From Hymenobacter rubripertinctus (GTDB lineage Bacteria; Bacteroidota; Bacteroidia; Cytophagales; Hymenobacteraceae): DNA of 44,268 nt. The stretch spans positions 28,227 to 72,494 of the forward strand of contig NZ_QYCN01000021.1 of NCBI RefSeq assembly GCF_003583925.1, given 5' to 3'. The notes under the pieces were generated by a model, which made no database searches, had not been told where the DNA came from, and worked only from the letters and a program-made list of their open reading frames with translations. The first letter of the stretch is position 1. Every line of letters starts with the position of its first letter. The translations under genes and the position numbers were made by a program. Positions 1 to 8,437 of the stretch are shown piece by piece.

Positions 1-109
1 GCCCCCCGATGCCGAATTTGCGGCCGACTGGCACCTGCTGCACGCCCGCCTGGCGGCCCTGGAAGCCGAAGCCGCCGCCCTGGCCGCCCTGCTGCCCCCG
101 GCCCCCTAA
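1..109 (+). CDS. 3' end of an unidentified protein (partial)
   Basis: The reading frame enters from outside the window and stops with TAA at 107-109. The visible tail of about 35 residues is a single Ala/Leu/Glu-rich helix (LHARLAALEAEAAALAALL) ending in PPAP, which looks like a C-terminal coiled coil. Such tails occur in ABC-F ATPases and many other families, so no function can be given. Codon use is GC-rich like the neighbours. Confidence 0.5.
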   Translation, partial: PPDAEFAADWHLLHARLAALEAEAAALAALLPPAP

Positions 110-289
110 GGCCATGCACGCGCCAGCGACGCGGGCGGGCAGGCGGGCGTTGCTGAATGGTGAAGCTGTTTAGCCGGGCGGGCGGGCGGCCCGGTCAAGG
201 CCGAAACGCCCGGCGGCCGTTACGCACCGTTCGGCTATGCCCGCCGCCTGAGCCCGCGCAATTCCCCGGTTCGGCCCGGAATGACGGTC

Positions 290-331
290 TTTTTCTGCCG
301 AACTGCGGCGGTCCGCATGTCGGCAGAAAAA
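290..331. repeat. 12-bp inverted repeat with inner hairpin
   Basis: TTTTTCTGCCGA (290-301) pairs perfectly with TCGGCAGAAAAA (320-331), and an inner GCGG/CCGC pair lies in the loop. It sits in the 300-base gap before the next gene. No T-run follows the stem on either strand, so it is a poor intrinsic terminator and better called a palindromic element. The rest of 110-408 shows no gene I can support. Confidence 0.55.
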
Positions 332-408
332 TAAAAAGTAAGCGCCGCACAATAATCGGGAGGGGCCAGCGTAATGGAGGCATCATTCATCCTTTAACCC
401 CTTTATTT

Positions 409-828
409 ATGCCCATTACCCTCTCTTTGCTAACGACCCGCGCCGAGTGCGACGAGGCGTTGGCCGACCTCAACGGCGAGCTGGACGGCTACCAGCAGCG
501 CACCAGCAACCTCGACTACGCCGACCGCCGCACCGAGCGCACCCAGGCCGACGTAGACGGGCGGCTGGCCGGGGCGGAAGCCGAAATTGCGGCCTACGAG
601 GCCATTATGGCCGCGCCCAACCTCACGCCCACCCTGCGCCGCCAAACCGAGAGCAAGCTGCGCCGCGCCAACGACCGGCGTGACAACCTCAACGACCGGG
701 GCGGCTCCCGCTCCGGGGTGGCCCGCCTGCTCTCGGAAGTGGATGCCGACCAGGTGGTGGCCCAGGTGGCGGTGCTCACCGCTGTTATCGGGCAGGTAAC
801 CACCCACCGGGCCGCGCTGCCCGCCTAA
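409..828 (+). CDS. Small helical/coiled-coil hypothetical protein
   Basis: This encodes 139 residues from the ATG at 409. The frame stays open upstream to about 157, but that part is Arg/Pro-rich with no coherent fold, so the ATG at 409 (MPITLSLLTTRAEC) is preferred. The protein is almost wholly helical and charged, with Asp/Glu/Arg-rich heptads over residues 12-100, and has no signal peptide or membrane segment. It resembles small cytoplasmic coiled-coil proteins; I do not recognise a named family. It stands alone, followed 43 bases later by a strong terminator, so it is probably monocistronic. Confidence 0.6.
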   Translation: MPITLSLLTTRAECDEALADLNGELDGYQQRTSNLDYADRRTERTQADVDGRLAGAEAEIAAYEAIMAAPNLTPTLRRQTESKLRRANDRRDNLNDRGGSRSGVARLLSEVDADQVVAQVAVLTAVIGQVTTHRAALPA

Positions 829-871
829 GCTCCCGCCGCGCCTTGCTTCCTTAGTTCCTATTGCACTATCG

Positions 872-902
872 GGCCGCTCCGCTTCGCGCGGGGCGGCCTT
901 TT
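872..902 (+). terminator. Rho-independent terminator
   Basis: A 10-bp GC-rich stem (872-881 with 889-898, one G-U pair) has a 7-base loop and is followed by TTTT at 899-902. It ends the small coiled-coil gene. Confidence 0.8.
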
Positions 903-936
903 GCGTGGGCCGGGCCGGTAGGGGCGTACCGGGGTG

Positions 937-975
937 AGGTAGGTTATTTTGCTGGAATAAAAAAATAACCTACCT
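937..975. repeat. Palindromic element, copy 1 (AGGTAGGTTATTTT arms)
   Basis: AGGTAGGTTATTTT (937-950) and its exact complement (962-975) flank an 11-base spacer. The same 14-base core is the centre of a much longer palindrome at 37709-37773, so this is a dispersed repeat rather than a chance hairpin. It lies between the terminator above and the lpxK promoter. Confidence 0.8.
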
Positions 976-1009
976 ATTCCAAACTGTCCGCCAACCCGGC
1001 CCAACCCGC

Positions 1010-1017
1010 TACTTTTG
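1010..1017 (+). promoter_or_regulatory. Probable -7 promoter box for lpxK
   Basis: TACTTTTG fits the Bacteroidota -7 consensus TAnnTTTG, about 82 bases before the lpxK start. No clear -33 TTG is seen at the usual spacing. Confidence 0.5.
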
Positions 1018-1099
1018 CGGTGGCCGGCAGGTGCCGGCCATTTCCGGGGCGGGGGCGAAGCGGCGCTTTGCCCCCTTGCCCGATTCTTAGGCCTGACCG

Positions 1100-2170
1100 T
1101 TGATTTCTCCCCTCCAACTTCTGCTGCTGCCCTTTAGCTGGCTCTACGCCGCCGTGCTGGCCGTGCGCAACTGGCTCTATGCGCGGGGCTGGAAGGCGAG
1201 CGTGGCCTTTGCCCGGGTGCCCGTTATCAGCGTGGGCAACCTGCGGGTGGGGGGCACCGGCAAAACGCCCCACGTGGCCTGGCTGGTGGCCTGGCTGCAA
1301 GCGCAGGGGCAGCACCCGGCGCTGCTGAGCCGGGGCTACGGCCGCCGCACCCGGGGCTACCGCCGCGCCACGGCCACCGACTCGGCCGCCACCGTCGGCG
1401 ACGAGCCCTGGCAGCAGTTCGGGCAGTTTGGGGGCCGCGTGCCGGTGGTGGTGAGCGAAGACCGGGGGGCCGGCATCGGGCGGCTGCTGGGCGAGGAGCC
1501 CGCCGTAACGGCCGTGGTACTCGACGATGCCTACCAGCACCGCCGGGTGCGGCCGGCGGTTAATATCCTGCTCAGCGAGCAGCAGCGGCCGTTCTACCAG
1601 GATTACGTGCTGCCCGCCGGCCGCCTGCGCGAAAGCCGGGCCGGGGCGGGGCGGGCCGACGCGGTCATCATCACCAAGTGCGCCCCCGACCTGAGCGCGG
1701 CGGCCCGGGCCGCCATTACGGCCCGGGTGCGGCGCTACGCCCGGCCGGGCGTGCCGGTGCTGTTTTCGGTCTATGAGTACGGCGTGCCGGTGCCCGTGCC
1801 CGGCACCGGGGCCAGCGCCGCGCCGGAGCAGGGGCAGGCGGTGGTGGTGCTCACCGGCATTGTGCAGCCCGGGCCGCTGCTGGCCCACCTGGCGGCGGCC
1901 GGCTACCGGGTGGTGCACCACGCCCGCTACCCCGACCACCACGCCTTCACGCCCCGCGAAATAGGGGAGCTGGCCGCCCAATGCCCGCCCGGCCAGTGCG
2001 TTCTGACCACCCAGAAAGACGCGGCCCGCCTGCAAGAGCCCGCGCTGGCGGCAAGTGTGGCCGATTTGCCCGTATTTTACATTCCGATTACCGTTCGGTT
2101 CCTCGCCGACGGGGAGGCCCGGCTGGTTTCCCTGCTCGCCCCCCATTTGCCGCCCCCCGCCGTTGTCTGA
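1100..2170 (+). CDS. lpxK: Tetraacyldisaccharide 4'-kinase LpxK
   Basis: LpxK phosphorylates the 4' position of the lipid A disaccharide precursor at the inner membrane. The 356-residue protein has an N-terminal hydrophobic helix (residues 5-22), the Walker A loop SVGNLRVGGTGKTPH at about 44-58, and the family motif DDAYQHRRVR near 144-153. The start is TTG at 1100: an in-frame TGA lies two codons upstream, and the N-terminus (LLLPFSWLYAAVLAVRNWLY) matches the family, so no ATG is available. Length is typical. The stop codon overlaps the preferred start of the porin gene downstream, so the two are probably co-translated. Confidence 0.93.
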   Translation: MISPLQLLLLPFSWLYAAVLAVRNWLYARGWKASVAFARVPVISVGNLRVGGTGKTPHVAWLVAWLQAQGQHPALLSRGYGRRTRGYRRATATDSAATVGDEPWQQFGQFGGRVPVVVSEDRGAGIGRLLGEEPAVTAVVLDDAYQHRRVRPAVNILLSEQQRPFYQDYVLPAGRLRESRAGAGRADAVIITKCAPDLSAAARAAITARVRRYARPGVPVLFSVYEYGVPVPVPGTGASAAPEQGQAVVVLTGIVQPGPLLAHLAAAGYRVVHHARYPDHHAFTPREIGELAAQCPPGQCVLTTQKDAARLQEPALAASVADLPVFYIPITVRFLADGEARLVSLLAPHLPPPAVV

Positions 2171-4184
2171 CTCCTTGTTGCTTTCGCTTTGTGATGCCCT
2201 GCGGGGTTGGTTGGCCGGCCGGTGGCCGTGGCCGCCGGTGGTGGCCGCCCTGCTGGTGCTGGCCACCCTGGCCCCCGGCCGCAGCCAGGCCCAGATTCTC
2301 GACGACTCGACCCGGAACCGCTACGGGGCGCGCACCACCTTTGTGCTGAAGGAGCGCGACCTGCTGCGCGAAGACACCGTGGGCCGCCTGATTGATACCA
2401 CCCTCACCCGCCTGCCCCAGCCGCGCTACTGGACCCACGACACCACCTTTCAGCAGGACCTGGGCAACTTCGGTACCGCCTCGCGGCCCCTGCTCTGGGA
2501 GCCCAACCTGCACCTGGGTGCCCGCCCGGGCCGCCAGGTGTTCGATAAGTACGCCCGCGACGGGGCCGACGTGAAGTACTACGACACCCGCTCGCCGTAC
2601 ACGTTCTTCCGCTTTCACCAGGGCAACCCCTACGAGCAGGTGTTCGAGTTCTCCTACGCCCGCAGCCTCAAAAAGCGCTTCAACGCGGGCTTCGACTACG
2701 AGCGGTTCGGCTCCAACAAGGCGGTGGCCGTTACGAACACCAAAACCGGCCTGGCCGAGCACAGCAACTTCCTGCTCTTCGCCCGCTATCAGTCGCTCAA
2801 CAACCGCTACCGGGCCATGGCCAACTTCAGCACGGCCCGCCACACGGTGGCCGAGCAGGGCGGCATCGTGCCCCAGGTTAAGGATACGCTCAAAATCGGG
2901 GATAAAACCGGGGAGGTGGATCTGACCCAGCTCTTTGACTACCAGCGCGAGGTGGTGAGCCTGACCCAGGCCAAGAACCGCGACAGCCGCGACCGGGTGC
3001 GCCTGCTGCACTCCTACCGCCTGCTGGGCCGGGGCCTGACGGCCTTCCACAGCTTCGACTGGAGCCGCCAGCTCAACAAGTACACCGACGACGCGCTGGT
3101 ATCGGCCGCCGGCGCGCCGAACCGCTTTTACCCCGCCCTGCGCCTGAGCACCGCCGCCACCGACGACCGGGCCGAGTTCCGGCAGCTGGAAAATACGCTG
3201 GGCGTTATGGGCAACTCGAACACGGTGGACTACCGCCTCTACGCCCGCCAGCGTTCCTACTCACTCACCACGCGGGTCGCCTCGGGCCAGCCGGCGGTGC
3301 TGGGCGAGGCCCTGCCCGAGCAGCGTGGCGCCCAGCTGTTTCTGGGCGGCACGGCCGCGTTCCGCTACCGGCAGTACGCCATCGAAACGGCCGGCGAAAT
3401 CAAGCCCGACCTGAAAAATCCCGCCAGCACCGAATACTGGCTGCGGGGCCGGGCCGTGCTGGGCTTCCTGAGCGGGGAGCTGCTGCTCACCAGCGTGTCG
3501 CCCACGCTCACCGAGCAGCAGCTGCGGGGCAACCACTTCGCGTGGAATACTTCGTTCCGCAACAGCCAGGTGCAGCAGGTGCGGGTGCGCGCCGCCCGGC
3601 AGCTGGGCCGGCACTACCTGGAAGCCGTGGGCACGGGCGCCAACCTCACCAATTACCTCTACTACTCGGTGAACCCGGCCTCCGAAACCGACCGGGTGCA
3701 CCTGGCCGGGCCCTACCAGCGCGACGAAACCTTCCAGGTGGGCACGCTCATGGGTCGCTACCGCGTGAACGTGGGCCACCTGTTCTTCGACAACCAGGCC
3801 ACTTACACCGCTGGGGCCGGCTCCGACAACCCGGCCCTGCGCGTGCCGGCGCTGGTGGGCGAGTCGCGCCTGTATTACCAGGGCTCCGTGTTCCGCAACG
3901 CCCTGTTCGGGCAGGTGGGCGTGCAGGGCTACTTCCAGTCGCGCTGGCAGGCCTACGACTACAGCCCCAGCACCCAGCAGTTTTTCGTGCAGGACCACTT
4001 CACCATCCGCAACGTGCCGGTGGTCGACGTGTTTATGAGTGCCGACATCAAGACGGTGGGCGTGTTTGTGAAGGTGGCCTACGTCAACCAGTTTTTGCCC
4101 CAGAACGGCTACTTCGCCACGCCCTACTACGCCGCCCTGCCCCGCCGCGTCCAGTTCGGCCTGCGCTGGCAGTTCTTCAATTAG
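2163..4184 (+). CDS. Putative outer-membrane porin (Porin_10-like)
   Basis: This is a large beta-barrel-type protein of about 673 residues from the preferred TTG start at 2163, which overlaps the lpxK stop (TTGs at 2175 and 2178 are alternatives; there is no ATG). A signal peptide is clear: a hydrophobic stretch VVAALLVLATLAP then GRSQAQ, with cleavage near AQA-Q. The mature part is full of alternating Tyr/Phe/Arg strands, has the N-terminal tyrosine-rich block YYDTRSPYTFFRFHQGNPYEQ, and ends in FGLRWQFFN, an aromatic C-terminal strand expected of outer-membrane barrels. Bacteroidota proteins of this shape are called 'putative porin' (Porin_10). Coupling to lpxK suggests shared outer-membrane biogenesis; substrate unknown. 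Confidence 0.8.
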   Translation: MSDSLLLSLCDALRGWLAGRWPWPPVVAALLVLATLAPGRSQAQILDDSTRNRYGARTTFVLKERDLLREDTVGRLIDTTLTRLPQPRYWTHDTTFQQDLGNFGTASRPLLWEPNLHLGARPGRQVFDKYARDGADVKYYDTRSPYTFFRFHQGNPYEQVFEFSYARSLKKRFNAGFDYERFGSNKAVAVTNTKTGLAEHSNFLLFARYQSLNNRYRAMANFSTARHTVAEQGGIVPQVKDTLKIGDKTGEVDLTQLFDYQREVVSLTQAKNRDSRDRVRLLHSYRLLGRGLTAFHSFDWSRQLNKYTDDALVSAAGAPNRFYPALRLSTAATDDRAEFRQLENTLGVMGNSNTVDYRLYARQRSYSLTTRVASGQPAVLGEALPEQRGAQLFLGGTAAFRYRQYAIETAGEIKPDLKNPASTEYWLRGRAVLGFLSGELLLTSVSPTLTEQQLRGNHFAWNTSFRNSQVQQVRVRAARQLGRHYLEAVGTGANLTNYLYYSVNPASETDRVHLAGPYQRDETFQVGTLMGRYRVNVGHLFFDNQATYTAGAGSDNPALRVPALVGESRLYYQGSVFRNALFGQVGVQGYFQSRWQAYDYSPSTQQFFVQDHFTIRNVPVVDVFMSADIKTVGVFVKVAYVNQFLPQNGYFATPYYAALPRRVQFGLRWQFFN

Positions 4185-4326
4185 ATGTCAGGGTTCAGGG
4201 ACTCAGCGGGGCGGTGTTGCAGGGGTTGCAGCCGGCCCTGGTGCCCGGCAGGCGCAGGCCTGAAATGCATCTGACCATCAAGTGCCTGCATCCTAAGCCC
4301 CTGAGTTCCTTCGCCCCAAAACCGCC

Positions 4327-4923
4327 ATGAAAGAGAAAACCATCCTCAAGCTCAAGCTCAACACCGACCCGCGCTGGGTGGATATTGCCAGCAAGAACAT
4401 CGAAGATATTCTGGTCGACCACGCCTACTGCGAGCAGAAGGCGGCCAGCACCGGCATTTCGCTTATCGTGCGCTACCCCGAGAAAACGCGGCTCGTGGAG
4501 GAGCTCACAGCCCTGGTGGCCGAGGAGTGGGAGCACTTTGCCCGCGTGATGCAGGAGCTGCGCCAGCGCGGCTACGCGCTGGGCCGCCCCCGCCGCGACG
4601 AGTACGTGGTGCAGCTGCTGGCGCACGTGCGCAAGGGCGGCCCCCGCGAGCGGCAGCTGCTGGACCAGCTGCTGGTAAGCGCCCTGATCGAGGCCCGCAG
4701 CTGCGAGCGGTTCAAGCTGCTCTGGCAGAACATTGCCGACCCCGGGCTCAGCCAGTTCTACTACGAGCTGATGGTGTCCGAGGCCGGCCATTTCGTGAGC
4801 TACGTGGACCTGGCCAAGGAATACTGCGCCGCCGGGGAAGTGGACGCCCGCCTCCAGGAGCTGCTCAAAATCGAGGGCGCCATCGTGACCAGCCTGCCCG
4901 TGCGCGACGACCGGATGCACTAG
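4327..4923 (+). CDS. miaE: tRNA-(ms2io6A)-hydroxylase MiaE-like diiron enzyme
   Basis: MiaE hydroxylates the isopentenyl group of ms2i6A at tRNA position 37, using a ferritin-like diiron centre and O2. The 198-residue protein shows the expected carboxylate/histidine ligands in order: DHAYCEQKAA (Glu36), EEWEHF (ExxH, residues 67-70), IEARSCERF, and SEAGHF (second ExxH). Length matches the shorter bacterial MiaE proteins. The ATG start at 4327 follows a 140-base gap after the porin gene that shows nothing else. MiaA and MiaB, which make its substrate, are not in the window. The MtaB at 10.4-11.7 kb modifies a different nucleoside (t6A). Confidence 0.88.
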   Translation: MKEKTILKLKLNTDPRWVDIASKNIEDILVDHAYCEQKAASTGISLIVRYPEKTRLVEELTALVAEEWEHFARVMQELRQRGYALGRPRRDEYVVQLLAHVRKGGPRERQLLDQLLVSALIEARSCERFKLLWQNIADPGLSQFYYELMVSEAGHFVSYVDLAKEYCAAGEVDARLQELLKIEGAIVTSLPVRDDRMH

Positions 4924-4930
4924 GCCGGCG

Positions 4931-5028
4931 GGTAGCTATTGCACAACAGTTGAAAGCGGAGAGCAACCCGGACAGCATGAGCAGGGCCGCTACCATCGGT
5001 AGCTATTGCACAATAGTTGAAAGCGGAG
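4931..5028 (+). repeat. Two direct copies of a 31-bp repeat
   Basis: The segment GGTAGCTATTGCACAA...AAAGCGGAG occurs at 4931-4961 and 4998-5028 with one mismatch (position 4947) and a 67-base period. It lies in the gap between miaE and the next gene. Confidence 0.85.
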
Positions 5029-5083
5029 TTGCAAGGGCAAGCTCCACGGTTGTATTTTAGGCGTTGGTATTGTCCCGTAACCT

Positions 5084-5557
5084 ATGAAAATCCTGCTTAC
5101 ACTACTACTTGCCCTGCTGCTCACGTTGCCCGGGGCCACCCTGGCCCAGGCCCCGGCCGGCGTGCCCACGCTCAACTTCTGCGGGGTCGATCTGCCCGTG
5201 GAAAACGGCTGCTCCCCCACCTCGTCCACCGAAATAGCCTGCGCCAACTACCGGCTCTCCTGGGCCTACCTCGATTACCGGGCCATGACGGCCTACCCGC
5301 CGGAGTACATCCGGCAGGCCAAAAAAGAGCACAAGGGCACCGAAACCCAGCCCTTCACCTGCTCGCTGCTCAATGGCCCCCCGGCCCAGGGCGTGCGCCT
5401 GGCCTACGCCACCGACAACGGCATGGCCTACCGCTACATCGTGTGCGCGGCCGCCAAAGGTCAGCCCGTGCTGCTGGACCTGACCCTGTCGCTCGACCCC
5501 GAAAAAACCGACGACCTGCCCGCCGTAGTGCAGCAGATTATGCGGCTGGAGCGGTAA
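5084..5557 (+). CDS. Small secreted hypothetical protein
   Basis: A 157-residue protein with a textbook signal peptide (MKILLTLLLALLLTLPGATLAQA, cleavage after LAQA). The mature domain has four Cys residues (FCGVDL, NGCSPT, ACANY, FTCSLL) plus one in VCAAA, giving likely disulfides, and an amphipathic C-terminal helix. No family is recognised. The ATG at 5084 is preceded by AT-rich sequence and the 31-bp repeats. It faces the next gene tail to tail across a long inverted repeat, which probably ends its transcript. Confidence 0.75.
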   Translation: MKILLTLLLALLLTLPGATLAQAPAGVPTLNFCGVDLPVENGCSPTSSTEIACANYRLSWAYLDYRAMTAYPPEYIRQAKKEHKGTETQPFTCSLLNGPPAQGVRLAYATDNGMAYRYIVCAAAKGQPVLLDLTLSLDPEKTDDLPAVVQQIMRLER

Positions 5558-5582
5558 ACGTGAGAAGCAGAAGACGTGAGAC

Positions 5583-5710
5583 GTGAGAAGAGGAACGTCA
5601 TCCTGAGCGGAGCGAAGGATCTTATCACCGTAGAACGATAATCGTTTTGACGACTCGTTATTACGTGACAGGATCCTTCGCTTCACTCAGGATGACGTTC
5701 CTCTTCTCAC
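5583..5710. repeat. Long inverted repeat between convergent genes (39-bp arms)
   Basis: Arms 5583-5621 and 5672-5710 are complementary with two mismatches. They contain AACGTCATCCTGAGCG, a motif type common in intergenic repeats of this group, and the symmetry continues loosely outward as GAAGACGTGAG/CTCACGTCTTC. It probably acts as a two-way terminator. The outer arm runs into the last codons of the minus-strand gene that starts at 6992, giving it the Lys-rich tail KKKKQKT. Confidence 0.85.
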
Positions 5711-5720
5711 TTCTCACTTC

Positions 5721-6992
5721 TCACGTCTTCTGCTTCTTCTTTTTGGCGGCCGGAAACAGGATGTTGTTCAGGATGAGGCGGTAGCCGGGCGAGTTGGGGT
5801 GCAGGCTCAGGTCGGTGGGCTCTTCTTCTACTAAGTGCTGGTAGTCTTCGGGGTCGTGGCCGCCATAGAACGTCCAGGTGCCTTTGCCCAGCGTGCCGTG
5901 CATGTAGCGCACTTCACCGGAGGCCTTGTTCTCGCCCATAGCTACCACGTCGGGCTTGATGAGGGTTTTGCGGAAGGCCGTGGTCTGGCCCATGAAGCCC
6001 TTGATGGTGCGCTCGTGGTTCTGGGTGAGCATGGTGGGTACGGGGTCGTACTTGGCCGAGAAGTTGAAGAGCTGGAAGTAGTCGTTGTCCTCGTACACGC
6101 CCCGCTCGCGCGGGTCCATGTCGATGTTGGAATACTCGTACTCGTAGGGGTTCATGCGCAGCTGGAAGTTCTGGAAGGCCAGCGTGCGGTTGAAGTTGAG
6201 CTTGCTCTGGGCCTGGGGGTCGGCCGGGTCGCCGTCGTACATGCTCTCCACCATGTCTACGCCCAGGCCGGCCAGGGCAATGTCGTAGGAGTCGGTGGCC
6301 GAGCACATGGCGAACAGAAAGCCCCCGCCGGCAATGAACTCCTGCATTTTCACGGCCACCGCGCCCTTCATCTGGCTCACTTTAGCGAAGTTGTTGCGCT
6401 TGGCGGCCGCCTCGGCGTCGCGCTGCTGCTGCTGGTACCAGGGGCGGGAGCGGTAGGAGGCGTAGAACTTGCCGTACTCGCCCGTGAAATCCTCGTGGTG
6501 CAGGTGCAGCCAGTCGTACTTGGGCAAGTCGCCGTGCAGCACTTCGTCGTCGTAAATCTGGGTGAAGGGAATTTCGGCGTAGGTGAGCACCATCGTCACG
6601 GCATCGTCCCAGGGCTGCTTGCCCTTGGGCGTGTACACCGCAATCTTGGGCACCTTTTCCAGCTTCATCACGTCCATGTTGGCGTTGGGGTCGGCAATTT
6701 CCGACAGCACATTCGTGTACTGGGCCTCGGAAATCACCTGGTAACTCACGCCCCGGATAGCCAGCTCATTTTCCACGCCCGGCCCCACGGGGCAGGCGAA
6801 GGCCCCGCCCCGGTAGTTGAGCAGCCAGTCCACTTCCACCTGCTTGCCCAGCAGCCAGTAAGCGGCTCCGTAAGCTTTCAGGTGCTCCTTCTGGGTGTTG
6901 TCCATCGGGATGAGAATGTGGTTGGCCCAGGCGGCCGGGGCGAGGCCCAGGCTGGCGGCCAGCACCAGCAGCAGGCTCAGAAACGTTTTCAT
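5721..6992 (-). CDS. Secreted Bacteroidota protein labelled 'asparagine synthetase B' in databases; function unknown
   Basis: A 423-residue exported protein with signal peptide MKTFLSLLLVLAASLGLAPAAWA. I recall the same family (N-terminus ILIPMDNTQKEHLKAYG..., block YDWLHLHHEDFTGEYGKF) being carried in databases as 'asparagine synthetase B'. The sequence does not support that activity: there is no N-terminal catalytic Cys (a signal peptide is there instead) and no SGGxDS pyrophosphatase loop. The block FIAGGGFLFAMCSATDSYDIALAG resembles the glutamine-amidotransferase-like fold of periplasmic/gliding proteins, which is inference. The start is ATG 6992; the frame is open further upstream but would bury the signal peptide. 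Confidence 0.85.
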   Translation of the reverse strand: MKTFLSLLLVLAASLGLAPAAWANHILIPMDNTQKEHLKAYGAAYWLLGKQVEVDWLLNYRGGAFACPVGPGVENELAIRGVSYQVISEAQYTNVLSEIADPNANMDVMKLEKVPKIAVYTPKGKQPWDDAVTMVLTYAEIPFTQIYDDEVLHGDLPKYDWLHLHHEDFTGEYGKFYASYRSRPWYQQQQRDAEAAAKRNNFAKVSQMKGAVAVKMQEFIAGGGFLFAMCSATDSYDIALAGLGVDMVESMYDGDPADPQAQSKLNFNRTLAFQNFQLRMNPYEYEYSNIDMDPRERGVYEDNDYFQLFNFSAKYDPVPTMLTQNHERTIKGFMGQTTAFRKTLIKPDVVAMGENKASGEVRYMHGTLGKGTWTFYGGHDPEDYQHLVEEEPTDLSLHPNSPGYRLILNNILFPAAKKKKQKT

Positions 6993-7198
6993 AGGCAGAA
7001 GAGGCAAAGGCGGGGAAAAGCGGGCCGCGAGGGCCGCCAACGGGAGCAATTCACCCCGCGAAAGGTAACGAATTGGGGTGGGAGTTTCGCCCAAAACCCG
7101 TTACCTTGCGCGGGCTGTCGTTGTGGAGAATTGGAGATGAAGGAGCCGGCGCAGGAGTTGAAAGAAGTTTTAGTCGCACTCGTTTTGCCGTCGTCGTT

Positions 7199-8437
7199 AT
7201 GCACTTGCTGGAAAACATCAAAGAGGCGTTTCGTTCCATCAACAGCAACCTGCTGCGCACGATTCTGACGGCCCTGATCGTGAGCATCGGCATTATGTCG
7301 CTGGTGGGCATCCTCACGGCCATCGACGCCATCAAGGCCTCCCTCAACTCCACCTTTGCCAGCCTGGGGGCCAATTCCTTCGAAATCAAGGCCAAGGGCT
7401 ACACCAACCGCTTCCGGCGGGGGGGCGTGCAGGGCAAAACCTACCCGGCCATTTCCTATTTGCAGGCCCGCCAGTACAAGCAGCAGGTGGGCGAGCAGGC
7501 CAAGGTGGGCGTGTCGGCCTTTATTGCGGGGGCCGTGGAGGTGAAGGCCAACGGGGAGAAAACCAACCCCAACATGCAGGTGGTGGCCGGCGACGAGAAC
7601 TACCTGCTCATCCAGAGCTACAACCTCCAGGGCGGCCGGGCCTTTTCGCCCACCGAGCTGGAAACCGGTACCAATGTGGTTATTGTAGGGGCCGAAATCA
7701 AGGACAAGCTCTTTCCCGGCCAAAGCCCGCTCAACCAATACATCTATATGCTGGGGCGGCGGTTTCTGGTGGTGGGCGAGCTGGAGAAGAGCGGCAGCAG
7801 CATGGGCGGCGGCGGGGCCGACCGCCTGATGCTGGTGCCCCTGGAAACCGGCAACCAGCTCCCGCGCCAGCGCGCCCTCACCTACGATGTGAAAACGGCC
7901 ACCCTCGACGCCACCCAGCTCACCTACCTCACCGGCGAGGCCACCGGCATCATGCGCGCCGTCCGCCACGACGCGCTGGGCCAGCAGGACAGCTTTGAGC
8001 TGGAACGCTCCGACTCGCTGGCCGGCAAGCTCGACGCGCTGTCGGGCAACCTGCGCATCGGGGGCTTTCTGGTGGGCTTCATCACGCTGCTCGGGGCCAG
8101 CATCGCCCTCATGAACATTATGATGGTATCGGTGACGGAGCGCACCCGCGAAATCGGAATTCGGAAGGCCATGGGGGCCACGGCCCTCAACATCCGCCAG
8201 CAGTTTCTCATCGAGGCCATCGTGATTTGCGTGATGGGCGGCACGCTGGGCATCCTGCTGGGCGTGGGCATGGGCAACGCCATTTCGCTGTTCGTGGGCG
8301 AGGGAGGCTTCATCGTGCCCTGGCTCTGGATGACGGTCGGCCTGATTATCTGCGTGACGGTGGGCCTGGCCTCGGGCTACTACCCGGCCAGCAAAGCCGC
8401 CGGCCTCGACCCCATCGAGAGCCTGCGGTTTGAGTAG
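7199..8437 (+). CDS. MacB-type ABC transporter permease
   Basis: A 412-residue FtsX/MacB-fold permease. It has one N-terminal membrane helix (ILTALIVSIGIMSLVGILTAI), a large periplasmic MacB_PCD domain (about residues 45-260), and three C-terminal helices. The cytoplasmic coupling motif TERTREIGIRKAMGA lies between helices 2 and 3, and the protein ends in the family signature YYPASKAAGLDPIESLRFE. No ATPase gene is adjacent, so the ATPase partner must be elsewhere. The ATG at 7199 is chosen because it starts the canonical N-terminus (MHLLENIKEAFRSINSN). A TACCTTGC sequence near 7102 is a plausible -7 box. The stop overlaps the start of the next gene. Confidence 0.92.
   Translation: MHLLENIKEAFRSINSNLLRTILTALIVSIGIMSLVGILTAIDAIKASLNSTFASLGANSFEIKAKGYTNRFRRGGVQGKTYPAISYLQARQYKQQVGEQAKVGVSAFIAGAVEVKANGEKTNPNMQVVAGDENYLLIQSYNLQGGRAFSPTELETGTNVVIVGAEIKDKLFPGQSPLNQYIYMLGRRFLVVGELEKSGSSMGGGGADRLMLVPLETGNQLPRQRALTYDVKTATLDATQLTYLTGEATGIMRAVRHDALGQQDSFELERSDSLAGKLDALSGNLRIGGFLVGFITLLGASIALMNIMMVSVTERTREIGIRKAMGATALNIRQQFLIEAIVICVMGGTLGILLGVGMGNAISLFVGEGGFIVPWLWMTVGLIICVTVGLASGYYPASKAAGLDPIESLRFE

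Noticed and set aside
157..408. Upstream extension of the coiled-coil gene
   Set aside because: It would run through the 290-331 palindrome and has an Arg/Pro-rich, low-complexity translation; the ATG at 409 begins the coherent protein.
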